Positions 19,611 through 31,133 of a stretch of 64,000 nucleotides of DNA are shown here, piece after piece. Position 1 is the stretch's first letter; the number at the start of each line of letters is the position of its first letter. The position numbers and the translations under genes were made by a program. The notes below the pieces were generated by a model. That model was not told the origin of the DNA. It saw only the letters and a list, made by a program, of their open reading frames with translations, and searched no databases. This DNA comes from Anisodus tanguticus (Eukaryota > Streptophyta > Magnoliopsida > Solanales > Solanaceae), in the NCBI GenBank assembly GCA_034509755.1, contig CM067541.1, positions 21,068,001 through 21,132,000 of the forward strand. Direction: 5' to 3'.

Positions 19611-22170
19611 ATATGATCTTCTAAGGCCTCATTTGTTTGCATTTAATGGAAGTTTGAATCTTAATAATTCAGATTCAGCGCATTAAATTCATTTATTTTG
19701 TTTCTTACGAAGTCTCTTAATGGGTCTGAATGAATCAGATCTGTAACAAAGTCTGAACACCATTCAAAGTCATTTAAAATAATACATCTTATTTCACAAA
19801 ATCTTTCACAACTTCTCTTCTCAACAAAATTTTCACGCCTTTAGCTATCCTTTCTCAACCAAATATTGTCAAGAACTCTTCTTGCCGCAAATATTAATTG
19901 ATCAACTGCAACAACAAAATCGTTTTCTTGAAGTTTTCTTGAATCTGTCAAATTTTTTGTTTGAAATCCTATGTATAAACCCAGTTCATGATCTATTTTG
20001 CACCAGAAAATTTAAATATGATTGAAATCTTCTCAATAAAATCTCTACCATGTCTTCTCAATCTTTGATAGATCACAATGACTCTATAATTTAGTGTTTC
20101 TTGAGACAATAGTAACAAATTAAAGAAAACTTGAATGCTTCATAAATCATAACCCTCTAATCAAATTTGGAACTAAATACATAATGCCAAGTTTAAAGAA
20201 ACAAAAAAAACACTAAGAAATTGTGTCAAGCATTGAAAATTTCCTTCTTTTTATCTTATTTTAATAAAGTTTCTTAATAGAAAACATCTTGCGGGATTCA
20301 GCCATAACAACTCTCTTTAAATATTTTTTAGTTGATAGAGAAAGATCTTTTACCATTTTAATAATAAGCACAATTTGTTTTAAAATAAAATTATGCTACC
20401 TTGTTACAATAAATTTTTATATTGATATATAACTTTTATTTGCATTTCTGATGTTCAAATTTTATTTTTGTAGAAAAAGTAAAGGATATAGTTCAAATTT
20501 AAAATCAAATAAATATTTAAAATATTATTTTCTATCAAAAAAAATTTATTTTGCTGAATGAGATATTTATAACATTTTATTAATATAGTAGTTATTTCAT
20601 ATGCTACATACAAATATTGAAAATAAACAATATTAATCATTCAATATTCAGATCTAGAGAAAATATCTTAATATTCAGATATGTATTCATATTTAGACAT
20701 CTAGATCTTAATGCATATTTTAATATTCATTATTTAACACGTGACATTTAAAGAGTAAAAAAGTTAGATGGGTCGTCTCGTTGGTGGGATGGAATAAACA
20801 AGAATATCCCATGAGATTCTAATTCAATTATTTAGTATAAATGGCGGGATAAAAATAATTCTAGGACTGATTAATACCTATCATCAAATGCAGAATAAAA
20901 TAATCCCATATTTTATTTCGGAATTATTATTCTTATCCCACCAATCAAATGACCCCTAAAGGTATATGTACACAAGAGAAATTAACTAAAACAACCCTTT
21001 CCTGTCACAATTAATTTAATCTCCTCACTATTACTTAAAATTTTGAATTAATTCTTTTCAGGATAAGACATAATAAATTGTGCCTTTCTAATTGCCTTTA
21101 CAAGAAAAGGCTCGAGAACTAAAAACTGCATTTCCCATTTACACCAAAATTACACAACAAAAAACACCTCATTTTCGTTCCAAACTTGGGCCAATTTGAT
21201 GGGTCCACTACAACCAGGATGTTTGGATTGACTTATTTTAAATGTTTATTATTTTTTAAACTTTTTTTATAGTGTTTGCTAAAGATAAAAAGTATTTTTG
21301 AGCATTTACTTTTAGAAAAAAAAAAGGTACAAACAACAACAACAACATATTTAATGTAATTCAATCAGTATTATTTATGCTTTTGTCCCTATTTTGTGTT
21401 GGTCTTTAATCCTTGCTCCTCAAGTCAAAAAGTCACAAAGCATAATTTCAGATTTTCGCATTATAATATCACACAAGTTATACATATTTTTACTCAGGAC
21501 TCTTATAAAATTTATGATTCTATACGCATAAATTCGATTTTGAAGGGTAAAAATTAAATATCAACCCAATTGAAGGGAAAAAATTAAATATCGGCTTATT
21601 TGAAGGGAAAACTGTGCAATTAAAATATCCAACAAAGTGAGGTAAAAAATAAATAAAAATAAGCTAAAAGTAAAAAATTAGATATTTTGACTTTTAACTT
21701 TTAGCTTATAATCTATTTTTAAAAAGTGAATTCAAACACCCTTTAAGTGACCTTGTTTTATCTTTTACGATATGTGACGGTCCGTTTGGATAAAGTTATA
21801 ACTTTTTGATTTACAAGTCAAAAGTCACTTATTGTTTTTGAGTTATTTTTATTATTTTAATTTAAAATTAAATGTTTAAAAACATTTTTATTTTATCTAA
21901 ACAATATAAAAATATTTAAAAATTATTTTAAATTTAAAAGCACCTAAAATAAGCACGATACAAACAGGTTCATAGATCTTGATATGGCAGAAAATAAGAG
22001 TTGACCGACCCTAGATTTTGAGTCTTAAAGATAACACTAGGGTCCCACATTCCGATGACGATACACTGTCAACATGCCAAATAAATGTAACGTCTTCCAC
22101 ACATTCCAATCTACCCTTTTTTCTAGAGCTGCAAATTTTTGTACTAAACAGTTTATCCGCACATAGCGAG
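19611..22170. repeat. AT-rich spacer made of several MITE-like repeats
   Basis: Three or more non-coding elements can be seen. One runs from 19620 (aaggcctcatttgtttgc) to about 20740, with related 'attcagat' ends. Another runs from 20775 to 20955, with ends ttggtgggatggaataa and ttcttatcccaccaatc. A third runs from 21220 (gtttggattgacttat) to about 21750 (gaattcaaacaccc). A fourth, about 21785-21975, starts cgtttggata and ends with gatacaaacag. The boundaries are approximate. No protein-coding gene is supported. Confidence 0.5.
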
Positions 22171-22173
22171 AGC

Positions 22174-22260
22174 TTATAAATTTACTATATTTTTTAATAA
22201 CAATATATGTATGTATCCCTCTCTCAATATCTCTTCATTTCTTCTGTCAATTACAGCCCC
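22174..22260 (+). promoter_or_regulatory. Putative core promoter and CT-rich leader of GCH1
   Basis: TTATAAA at 22174-22180 lies about 200 bp before the GCH1 start codon and is followed by a CT-rich stretch (ccctctctcaatatctcttc, 22217-22240), a common plant leader composition. No other TATA-like word lies closer in a suitable context. The transcription start is not known. Confidence 0.4.
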
Positions 22261-22379
22261 AATTTTTCTTTATCTCTTTTTTTAAAATCTTTATAACTCA
22301 TCCGGGCATGTAGAAAGTGTTTTTTTCTCATTTCAAATTGTCACCCGTGATTGGGGTAGGGTCTGTTATATTCCCTCAA

Positions 22380-25300
22380 ATGAAGGCATTAAATTTTAAT
22401 GAGAATGGAGTGAAGGTTGAGGATGCTGTAAAAGTCCTTTTGCATGGTTTGGGTGAAGATATTAATAGAGAAGGTATTCGCAAAACTCCTTTTCGTGTTG
22501 CCAAAGCTCTGCGAGAAGCAACAAAAGGTGACCCTTTTTCTTTGTGATCTTCTGTTTTGGACCATTTCACTGAAGTTGTTAATTTTTATTGTATCAATTA
22601 CTTGTACAAACGACTGGATACTATAATAAAGGCACGTAAAAGTTGCATGTTAAGTGTTCGATATTTTTGTGTCATACTATTTAATTTACCTTGAACGATT
22701 AACTGATAAAGTTGCCGTGGAAACCGCCTATTGCAGAAATGCAGGTTGTACGCAAATGCAGGTAAGACTGCTTACAATAGACCCTTCCCAACACGCCGCG
22801 CATAGCGGGATATTAGTGCACCAGTTGCCCTTTTACTATTTAATTTGCCTTAGAAATAAAAGATACCATTGCTCAACCACTCTTTACAGTGTCAATCTTT
22901 TTATCTTCTGATGTTGTAACTATGGGCGGAGCTAGAGGGGTGGAAGGGGTTCATCCGCATCCCCTTCCCTGAAAAATAACAATGTATATATATGGTAAAA
23001 AAAAGTGTACGTATATATAGTAGATGTTGAACCCCTTGTTGAAACTCTCCAAAAATGTTGCCGCGCCCGTGTCGGATCCTCCAAAAATCCGACACACACC
23101 CGTCGACATTTTTGAAGAGTCCGAGCAACATAGGTGAAAATACTGCCTCCGCTAGTTGTAAGATTGTACCCTTTGAATTAGTTCTTTTGTGAAGATTCTG
23201 TAATAACTAATGCTCTGTCAATCAGTCGTCTCATTAGGCTTAATCAGCTGACAAAGCTTTGTCATTTTCATGATTTAATACTCTAGTTAAAAGATACTGT
23301 TTTTGTCATTAACATTTCAGTCATGTTTTTTAAGCTTATTTTCTAAGTCCGGTGATATAGATGGACATAGGGATGAAAGACATAAACTGAAGTTTTAAAA
23401 GTTCTTGCAAATCTGGATCTGTCCATCAAACTAAATCAGTATTTGTTTTTTTGCCTACTAATAATGACAAAATATAGAATGTGTGGTAAAAGTGCAGCTC
23501 GTGACAAAATACAGAATGCACATCACAAGTTCGAACGCTGCCGTAGACAAAAAGCTGGTATTAAGTTGAGAAGGGTATAGAGCAGGCCCATTATCCACTG
23601 AGTTTTGAACTATGCGCCACTGGCCCTCGGGAATTTCTCGGTCATTAAAAAAACAAATAAGAATAATGATAAAAGACAGGAGTTTTATCCCCTTTAAGAA
23701 ATCCACTATTCTCCTAATGCATCTATCAGTTAGCTTCTCTTTAGTAAGGCATGAAATGTCCTTTAAGAGAGCTTAAAGAAATAAGTATTATTTATAAACA
23801 AGTTAGGTGATTTTATTTTCTCAAGTCAATGTAGCCATGTTTCTTTAATAAATGGAACATTTCCTGGGTTCTGCAGTGTGAAGTTGCTTAATGTGATCCT
23901 ACTTATGGTCGGGGAGACTGGAGAGGGAAAGTTAAGAATGCTGAAAGCAGTTTCTGAATATTGATTAAAATGGTCTTAGCACAAGCATACGTGAGACTAG
24001 AAGTTAGAAGTCTACATCTTTAGCTCAGTTACCAAATCGTGCACGTCTATCTCTTGATTTTATATGCGGAAGTAAACATGAAAGCCTGCACTGGATGTTA
24101 TTATTGACTTCAAGTCTATTAAGGTGAGGATTGGAAATGTTTGATGTTTAATATAATTGGAGGAACAGGTGGAATCCATGGTTTACTTTTTTATTTTTGT
24201 CTGGGATTAAAAAGACAATAAGTGGTAACCTTTTGTTCTATCTAATGAATCAATATTTATGTGGGAATGGACAAAAATGGAAAGTTGGCATTCGAGTTTG
24301 GAAAGAGGGAGTAAGATGGAGATCTTCACCGTCAAAAGAAGCATTCATAGGGAACAATCTGTTTTCCAGAAAATAGAAGCCTCTGTTTCAGCTATATGGG
24401 TGAACCTCTTTTTGCTGTCAAAGCATAAGGTTTCTTATCCTGATTCTTTTCTACATTTGACTTGTTGTACTTGTTCACTAGTTAGTGTTTGGAATTCTCT
24501 TCCAAGTTGAAACACTTAAAGCTGTGACCCCATCTTTTTGGGTTAATTGAGATGCACTCTTTGTGGATAATATGGTATAACTTTATTAGTTTCTTGACAA
24601 TTCCATTGTGAAAACTGAAGTTGTGTGATATGGTTGTTGCAATCATGGAATGCACAGTTAAAGCCTTTCTTTTGGTAAAAATACTTTGTTAACAGTCCGA
24701 TAAAAAGTAGTATTTTGTTCAGTTTAAAAAAAACAGTTTAAAAAAAGTAGTATTTTGTTATAGTTTGGACTTAACAATGTTGTTACTCTAGTGTGAAGGT
24801 CATTAGCACCTCTCTATCTTATAGTGGTTGGATCATGGAGTTCCGGTATAAGAGGATATCAACATCTTGTAAATGGAAAGAATTATTTAGTCATACTTCC
24901 AACTCCTATATTGCTCGGACCCTTCAAAATCCCTGCCGCACCAGTGTCGACCCGACATGGGCGTGGAATCCACTCCGGATTTGGTCAACTTACCTTGGGT
25001 GTTTTGACTACATCTTTGACCAAGAAGTGTAGTTTGCTTGGTTTTTGGTTTAATTTTTGGGTTTGTGTCATATATATAATATATATAAAGTATGTTAATG
25101 CTTTGCTATTACACAAGATATCTTACGAATAAAACATTAGGTGCTTATAAAGAAATAAATTTTATTAGTTTAGTTCATTAACTTTAATTAATTGAAATAT
25201 ACACTTACATATGTTGTAATATACACTTACATATGTTGTAATATACATTTATTGGCAGTATCCCTGCACTAGTATCTGCATTAGGATCCTAAAATTTATG

Positions 25301-26640
25301 TGATGAAAAATTTGACCTCTAGACCCACACCCTTATCAGGTATGTGCACCAGAGCAACATAGTCCAGTTCTACCAGGTGTGGTGGATTATGGGTTAATGC
25401 TTCAATTATCACTGTTTTACTTTCATATTTTTTTTGTTATCTGACAAGTTTCCTGTTTTTGTTGCTATATGAAGGTTATAAACAAAAAGTGAACGATGTT
25501 GTTCATGGTGCTTTATTCCCTGAAGCTGGGTTGGAAAGTGGAAGTGGTCAAGCTGGAGGAGCAGGGGGGCTTGTGACAGTTCGTGATCTTGATCTTTTCT
25601 CCTACTGTGAATCTTGCTTGCTTCCTTTCCAGGTTCAGTGTCATGTTGGTTATGTCCCATCTGGGCAAAGAGTTGTAGGACTAAGCAAGCTCTCTCGTGT
25701 GGCCGATATCTTTGCTAAAAGGCTCCAAGCTCCACAGCGTCTTGCTGATGAAATTTGCACTGCTTTGCAGCATGGAATCAAGCCAACAGGTGTTGCTGTG
25801 GTTTTGCGATGTCTGCATATTCATTTTCCAAAATTTGAATCAGCCTTGCCAGACACGTCTCATCAAGAATGGGTGAAGATACTAGTTACCTCAGGTTCTG
25901 GTGTTTTTGAAGAAGAGAAGGCTGACATTTGGACTGACTTTTTACGTCTTCTGAATTTTAGAGGTATAAGCAAAGAAAACTCCCATCCTGGGGTCCCTCA
26001 CCAATCATGGTGCCCTTCTCAGTCTTGTAACAAGTTGGAACAATCAAATTCAGCAATGACAAATGCAGTGGTTTCAATACTTAAGTCTTTGGGGGAAGAC
26101 CCGTTGAGGAAAGAGCTTGTAGGTACTCCATGTCGTTTCTTGAAGTGGTTGATGAATTTTAGAAACTCTAATTTGGAGATGAAACTGAATGGCTTTCTTC
26201 GAAGTAGAATTAATAATCCAAGTCCTTGTGCTAAGGTTGGCGATACTGAGGACCTTATCTGTTCTGAACTCAGTTTACCATTTTGGTCCCAATGTGAACA
26301 TCATTTACTACCTTTTCAAGGTGTTGTGCATATAGGTTATTTCTCTTCAGATGGTCTTAATGCTGTTGGAAGAAGCGTATTGCAGTCAGTTGTACATTTT
26401 TATGGCTTCAAACTCCAAGTACAAGAGAGGCTTACCAGGCAGATAGCGGAGACCACTTCATCGCTTTTAGGAGAAGATATAATGGTAGTTGTGGAAGCAA
26501 GTCACACATGCATGATATCTAGAGGAATTGAGAAGTTTGGAAGCAGTACAGCTACAATTGCTGTCTTGGGTCGTTTTTCCAGTGACCCTGCTGCGAGGGC
26601 AGAGTTTTTGCAAAGCCTTCCAAACTTTTGTTCTGCATGA
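22380..26640 (+). CDS. GCH1: GTP cyclohydrolase I, plant tandem-domain form
   Basis: The enzyme converts GTP to 7,8-dihydroneopterin triphosphate, the first step of the pterin branch of folate synthesis, in the cytosol. Two exons, 22380-22527 and 25475-26640 (GT/AG), give 437 residues. The N-terminal domain (about 8-190) has TPFRVAKALREATKGYKQKV and YCESCLLPFQ at residues 93-102. Here the His pair of the active site is replaced, as is normal in plants. The C-terminal domain (about 225-430) has SILKSLGEDPLRKEL, CEHHLLPFQGVVHIGY (Cys323, catalytic-type His325, His326) and HTCMISRGIEKFGSSTATIA (His393, Cys395). Zinc ligands Cys323, His326 and Cys395 are all present. A TAG at 22311, in frame, precedes the first ATG at 22380. 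The N-terminus is about 20 residues shorter than typical plant enzymes (about 456-466), lacking the usual leader before the first domain. Confidence 0.93.
22695..22835 (+). mobile_element. Au-type SINE, internally deleted
   Basis: The words aaagttgccgtggaaaccgc, ttgcagaaatgcagg, gcttacaatagaccctt and ccgcgcatagcgggatatta match the 3' half of the Au SINE family common in Solanaceae. The B-box region that should lie between 'aaagttg' and 'ccgtgg' is missing. It lies in GCH1 intron 1, sense to the gene. Confidence 0.7.
22920..23158. mobile_element. MITE-like element with a nested palindromic repeat
   Basis: The outer ends gggcggagctaga (22924) and tgcctccgctag (about 23146) are inverted copies. 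Inside, the arm at 23037-23078 (ttgttgaaactctccaaaaa, gccgcgcccgtgtcggat) is an imperfect inverted copy of 23087-23130 (atccgacacacacccgtcg, ttgaagagtccgagcaaca). This gives a near hairpin of about 95 bp. Both are recurrent non-coding repeats of Solanaceae by memory. It lies in GCH1 intron 1. Confidence 0.65.
24911..24960. repeat. Second copy of the palindromic repeat arm
   Basis: The text ttgctcggacccttcaaaa followed by tgccgcaccagtgtcgac matches the reversed right arm of the repeat at 23087-23130. Only one arm is clear here. It lies in GCH1 intron 1. Confidence 0.55.
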
Positions 26641-26676
26641 AAATGATGTCTTCTGCAAAATGAAATATATAGGTTG

Positions 26677-26797
26677 TGTTAAGTGTCCCACATTGGTTAA
26701 GGGAATGGGTTGTTGTCTCCTTATGTGGACGTGGAAAATTCTTACCCATGAGCTAAGCTTTAGGGTTGAGTTAAGGCCAATGTCCATTTTCTTAACA
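26677..26797. mobile_element. Small TGTTAAG...CTTAACA element in the GCH1 3' region
   Basis: A 121-bp stretch begins TGTTAAGTGTCCCACATTGG and ends CCATTTTCTTAACA, so its ends are inverted copies with TG/CA termini, as in an LTR of a terminal-repeat-in-miniature element. 'gtcccacattggttaaggg' and 'gggttgagttaaggcc' are words I associate with a short LTR family of dicots. No target duplication is clear. It starts 37 bp after the GCH1 stop, so it is probably in the 3' UTR. Confidence 0.5.
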
Positions 26798-27290
26798 GTC
26801 TGCAACAAGCAAAACTCCTGTCCTCCAACTGGCTTGGCACTCCCAGAGGAATTTAGTAGCAGACTCACAATGACATCAAAGAATGTTATACTATTACAGC
26901 AATACAAAATGAACAACAAATATTTTATTCATTTTTTCATCCTTGTTTTTGTATCATAAACAAGGGCTTATACACAGTAACCTTTTTCACTTGCCCTTGA
27001 TTTTCAATGTTCATACTTGGCACTTGGTACCCCATATATAGCTTATTGATTCATCAAAAGTTTCTGCTATTAGCTATATTAATGTTACTAAAATCTCTGG
27101 TTAAGTTCATTGTAATTCCAACATTTATTGTGATCTTGCTGATATGAAGCTCTTGGCGTAGGGACTTTTTTGGTTTCCTCGTTGATATGGTAGTTTACTT
27201 TCCTCTTAGAGGAGTTTAAGCCCAGCCACTTCAAATGGAACTGGAATTTACTCTCTGATGCTTCTTCACCTACATAGCTCGACCTCTCCA
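26798..27290. other. GCH1 3' region and spacer
   Basis: This is likely the distal 3' UTR and then the trailing non-coding part of the LINE remnant that begins further right on the minus strand. The open frames on both strands here show no conserved motif. Confidence 0.4.
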
Positions 27291-29590
27291 TTTAGCAAAT
27301 AACCTTAGAAAGCTTTGACGAAGAGTTCCTTATTTCTGTTACGTGACTTGATGAAGGAAAAGAAATTTGGTTTCGGAAAAAGAACTTAAAAAGTACATTC
27401 TCCAAAAAAAATTTATAATCATCTGGTATTTGAAAATCACTTAGCCTGAATAATTCAGATTTCGCCACGTAGGGCCCATAAAGGAGGGAGTGCATCCTCT
27501 AGGACTTGCTCTATTCCATGTTTCGATATGCATAAGAGCTCCTTCCTGGATTTTCCCTTGAGGCCCCATCTGTATTGCACTTGAATAAACATGTAGTAGG
27601 AAATTCTCGTAGTACCTTATTGAATGTGTATATCTGGCCATTTGTGAGAATAATTCTGTAGTGATGGTCTTCTAACTCTGAGAAGCATCTGTATGGTATT
27701 TGTCAACTGATAAATGAGCCTGTTTGCTAATATCCAAATTCCTTTATAGTTTTTCTGATTTCTGTTCTTCTATAGTTCCCACAGTATGGTACAAGGGAGG
27801 TCTTGAAAGTATGGCTTAATGTTGTTTCTTAGTGGCAAGTTCCATCAGCTTAACATTACTTTTCTCAAATGAAGTTCTTCCAAATTGATACCTTCAAAAG
27901 AAGAGAAATAGGACCAAGTCCTGTTAGCAGTATATGAGCGTAACAGATGAGACATTGTTTTCTGTTTTGGCTCATGCAGCACCAACACATGGAAGGCAAA
28001 GCAATGCCCCATCTCCTTATTACATCATCAATAGGTATTTTGAACTTCCACATCCTCCATGTGAAAAAGAACATTTTGAAAGGCAACCTTTTTATCTAGA
28101 TGTTTCCATAAATAACATTAGTGTCCTCCTTCCTCCTAATATATTCCCATGTTGTTTTAACTGTGAAATCTCCTGGCACTTAACATCGACCATTGTTTGT
28201 CTGTCTCATTGTCACTTCCTAGAGGCTGTACTTTCTGAATTATGTATTGGGTTGTTTCTCGTAGTAACACCTCTTGTATAAGATTTTCATTTATTTCCCA
28301 TTATGTATTAATTTAGCTACAGTCTGAATGCTCTCATCACAGACAAATTCCTCAGGAGTTGTGTGGTATAATGATCATGTACATGTCCAGTTGTCATGCC
28401 AAAAGTGAGCATATCAATCTTTGGCTTGCCACCATGTTTGATGCTCTATTTTCTCCCGTGCTTCTTACATCTTTTTTCATGTTTGATAATCTCCTGGTCT
28501 CCATGCTACAATTACTGCATTGTCTTCGTTACAGTACTTGCTCCATAAGGTTGCCTTGGTTCTGTAATTCCACCACAATTTACAGTATAAGACCATTGAA
28601 ACATCATGTAGTGATCTAAAATCAAGACCTCCTTCCTTCTCAGGTAAGCACATATTTTTCCATGATGCCTACTGTCTGTTCCTGCTACCAATAATATTGT
28701 TACTCCAAAAGGGCAAATATCTTGTGAATATGTTCTATCATATTCTTAGGGGAATTGGATGCAGATAATTGATGGATACGGATACTTTGTAACACATGCT
28801 TGATTAATACATCTCTCCTTTACTACAAACCTTATTGATCAAGTGATTGTAATACTCCTTCTGCTTCCTCATTTGAAAGATTGGGCATTCAAGATATGTG
28901 AAAGGTAAATGTTTCCTTCATATTCCTGTTATCACCTCAGTTGTTACCACAATATCCATGATTACATTCTTATGCAGATATATAACACTTTTCTCCTTGT
29001 TTATCTTTTGAAAAAGACCTGAAGTAGTCTCATACTGACTTGGTACATTCATAACCAGTTGCATTGTCCACACATCTGCTGAACAAAAAATAATCATATC
29101 ATCTACATATTCAAGACGATTCAGCTGTGCACTCCTTCTGGGTATATCATATCTATAGAAATATAGGTTTTGATGTAGTTCATTTAATGATGGCTAAATA
29201 CCTAGATAGCCCTTAAACTTGACACGTTTTATAAGTTAGACACTCCAACTTAACTAGTGACCATGTAGACACTTTTACTTAGGCAAAAGTTTATCTAATG
29301 AACACTTCTATCTCTAAGAGTGTGTGCGTGAACCACACATGCTCGTGAAGTATTAAATGGGCAAATTAACTAATGATTCAAGTAAAAGTGTCTATCTAGT
29401 CACTAGTTAAGTTAGAGTGTCTAACTTACAAAATGTGACAAGATTATAGTGCTTATACATACTATTCATGATTTTATAATTGAATCAATTCCATACCGAT
29501 TCAATTGCTAGAATAAAGAGTGTAGGAAATAATGAATTTCCTTATTTCACTCCCCTTGTAAAACTGGAAAAACTATGAGGTTGCTAAATT
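27290..29590 (-). pseudogene. LINE (L1-type) pol remnant: RT, zf-RVT and RNase H
   Basis: Reading down the minus strand, 29560-29500 encodes RGVK*GNSLFPTL, where the stop replaces the Gln of the usual RGxRQGDPLSP. At about 29125 it gives LNRLEYVDDMIIFCSADVW (YxDD active-site motif) and NKEKSVIYLHKN. At about 28640-28530 it gives CLPEKEGGLDFRSLHDVSM, and at 28085-27900 the zinc-binding zf-RVT block FFFTWRMWKFKIPIDDVIRR with CWCCMSQ. At about 27594 it gives KCNTDGASRENPGRSSYAY, the RNase H start. Frames change repeatedly and stops are frequent, and the 5' half is absent. The order RT, zf-RVT, RNase H is that of plant L1-type LINEs with a C-terminal RNase H. Confidence 0.8.
29207..29455. mobile_element. 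MITE inserted in the LINE remnant
   Basis: The left arm (29212-29280: cttgacacgttttataag, ttagacactccaacttaact, agtgaccatgtagacactt) is an inverted copy of the right arm (29379-29444: agtaaaagtgtctatctagt, cactagttaagttagagtgt, ctaacttacaaaatgtgac). The arms are about 70 bp with few mismatches. The element separates the RT blocks RGVK*GNSLFPTL and YVDD of the LINE, so it was inserted later. Confidence 0.8.
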
Positions 29591-30001
29591 ATCACAAGCT
29601 AAGTTAAAATATTTTTATAACTTTTACTAGCAACTTTAAGTGTTTATTTATATATTTTCAAATTGCTTTGCAGCATGGAATATGGTACCGCCACATATTA
29701 AACCAATCACCACACTTTTAAATGTCGTTCAACAATAGCGGACGAGGCAAGCCACATTTAATCAGATCGAATTACCAAATGTGTTACTACACATGCCCTT
29801 AGGTTAGTTTTCGTGTTTGTCGCATCACACTCCTTTTGTCTCACGTCCTAAATTATTACCTTTTGAAGGATTGAAAAAAGGGAAGGGGGTTCTAAAAAAA
29901 ACAGTATAACCACATTTGATGACTCGTGAACAACTGCCATTTTAACAAGTACTTGTTTGGTACAAAGGTTTCTTTTATACTTCTTTGCAAATTGATTTAC
30001 G

Positions 30002-31133
30002 GAAAAGGGTTAAAATGTCCTTAATGTATTAGAAATAGATAAAAAAATGTCATTCTTTCACCTATTGGATCAAATTTGCTTCTCATTTCATCTGTTAGAT
30101 AAAAATTGCCCTTGACATATCAGAAATGGCTAGAAAATATCATCCTTCCATCTATTAGATCAAACTTGCCCCTAAAGTTATTTTCAAGCTTAAAAAAGTT
30201 TTATGATATTTAATTAAATTTTAATTAAATATATGGCCTTTATTTATTGATCCACATAAATTTGATCCAACCTATCCATAACCCAACCCAACACAAAACT
30301 TGTTTTAAGTTAACCAGCAAAGCGATATAATTATTTTTTCACCTCCCATTTGCAATTAATTTCTCTTGTGATTCTTTTCAAATTTCAATTATTACTCCAT
30401 GTTTAGTGGGAAAAAAATAAATATTTTTTCGTAAGATCTAAATCTAGAAATTAAAATTTAATATATTTGTGCGTAACGCGATTCAACGCAAGGCAAAACA
30501 CACACACAATATATATATATTGAAAATTGAGAAGAGACTTAGCAATAATGATATTCTTGTTGGCCTTCTCCTTTGTGACATAGAATTTTATGTGCCAATT
30601 GAGGTACGTAATGCCCAACATAACTTTCTTCAGATATGTAAAATAAAATTATCTTTGTATTTTTTAAAACCTTTCGAGCCAATTTACTAAGAACTGGTAA
30701 TTATCATTAGTTGATTTTTTATCACCTCCAATTGTAACATCAGTAGATGTGTTAGTATGAAAATATGTATGCTAATTTATAGAAAATTAAACACAAAGTG
30801 AAAATAATTTTATCATTTAGTTGCGTTAATTTAAAATGAAGTTTGTGTTGGATCGGGTCATGGATGGATCGGGTCCTTTTGGGTTGAGTCAGAATTTTAT
30901 GTGGACCAATAAATAAAAGTCAAGTTTTAATTAAAATTTAGTTTAATATGATATAACTGTGTCGGTAATGGAGGGGCAATTTTAAGCTTAAAACAAACTT
31001 TAATGGCAAATTGATTCAATAGATGAAAGGCCATTTCTAATATTAGGTGCATTTTTTATTCAATAGATGGAAGGAGCAAATCTTATTTAATAGGTTACGT
31101 TAAGACAATTTTGACCCTTTTCTGTTTAATTTA
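30002..31133. mobile_element. Long inverted-repeat element (about 300-bp arms)
   Basis: The left arm, 30002-30300, starts ggaaaagggttaaaatgtcc. It is mirrored by the right arm, 30843-31133, ending ttttgacccttttct. Matching landmarks include catccttccatctattaga with tcaatagatggaaggagca, caagcttaaaa with ttttaagcttaaaac, and atttattgatccacataaa with tttatgtggaccaataaat. The order is fully reversed. The 540-bp centre is AT-rich, with a short open frame (30469-30690) of no recognisable family. Type unknown; it is most like a non-autonomous TIR transposon. Confidence 0.75.

Noticed and set aside
26467..26959. Open frames of 143-150 codons on both strands around the end of GCH1
   Set aside because: They overlap the GCH1 C-terminal exon and the small 3' element in other frames; the GCH1 frame has clear conserved motifs and the others do not.
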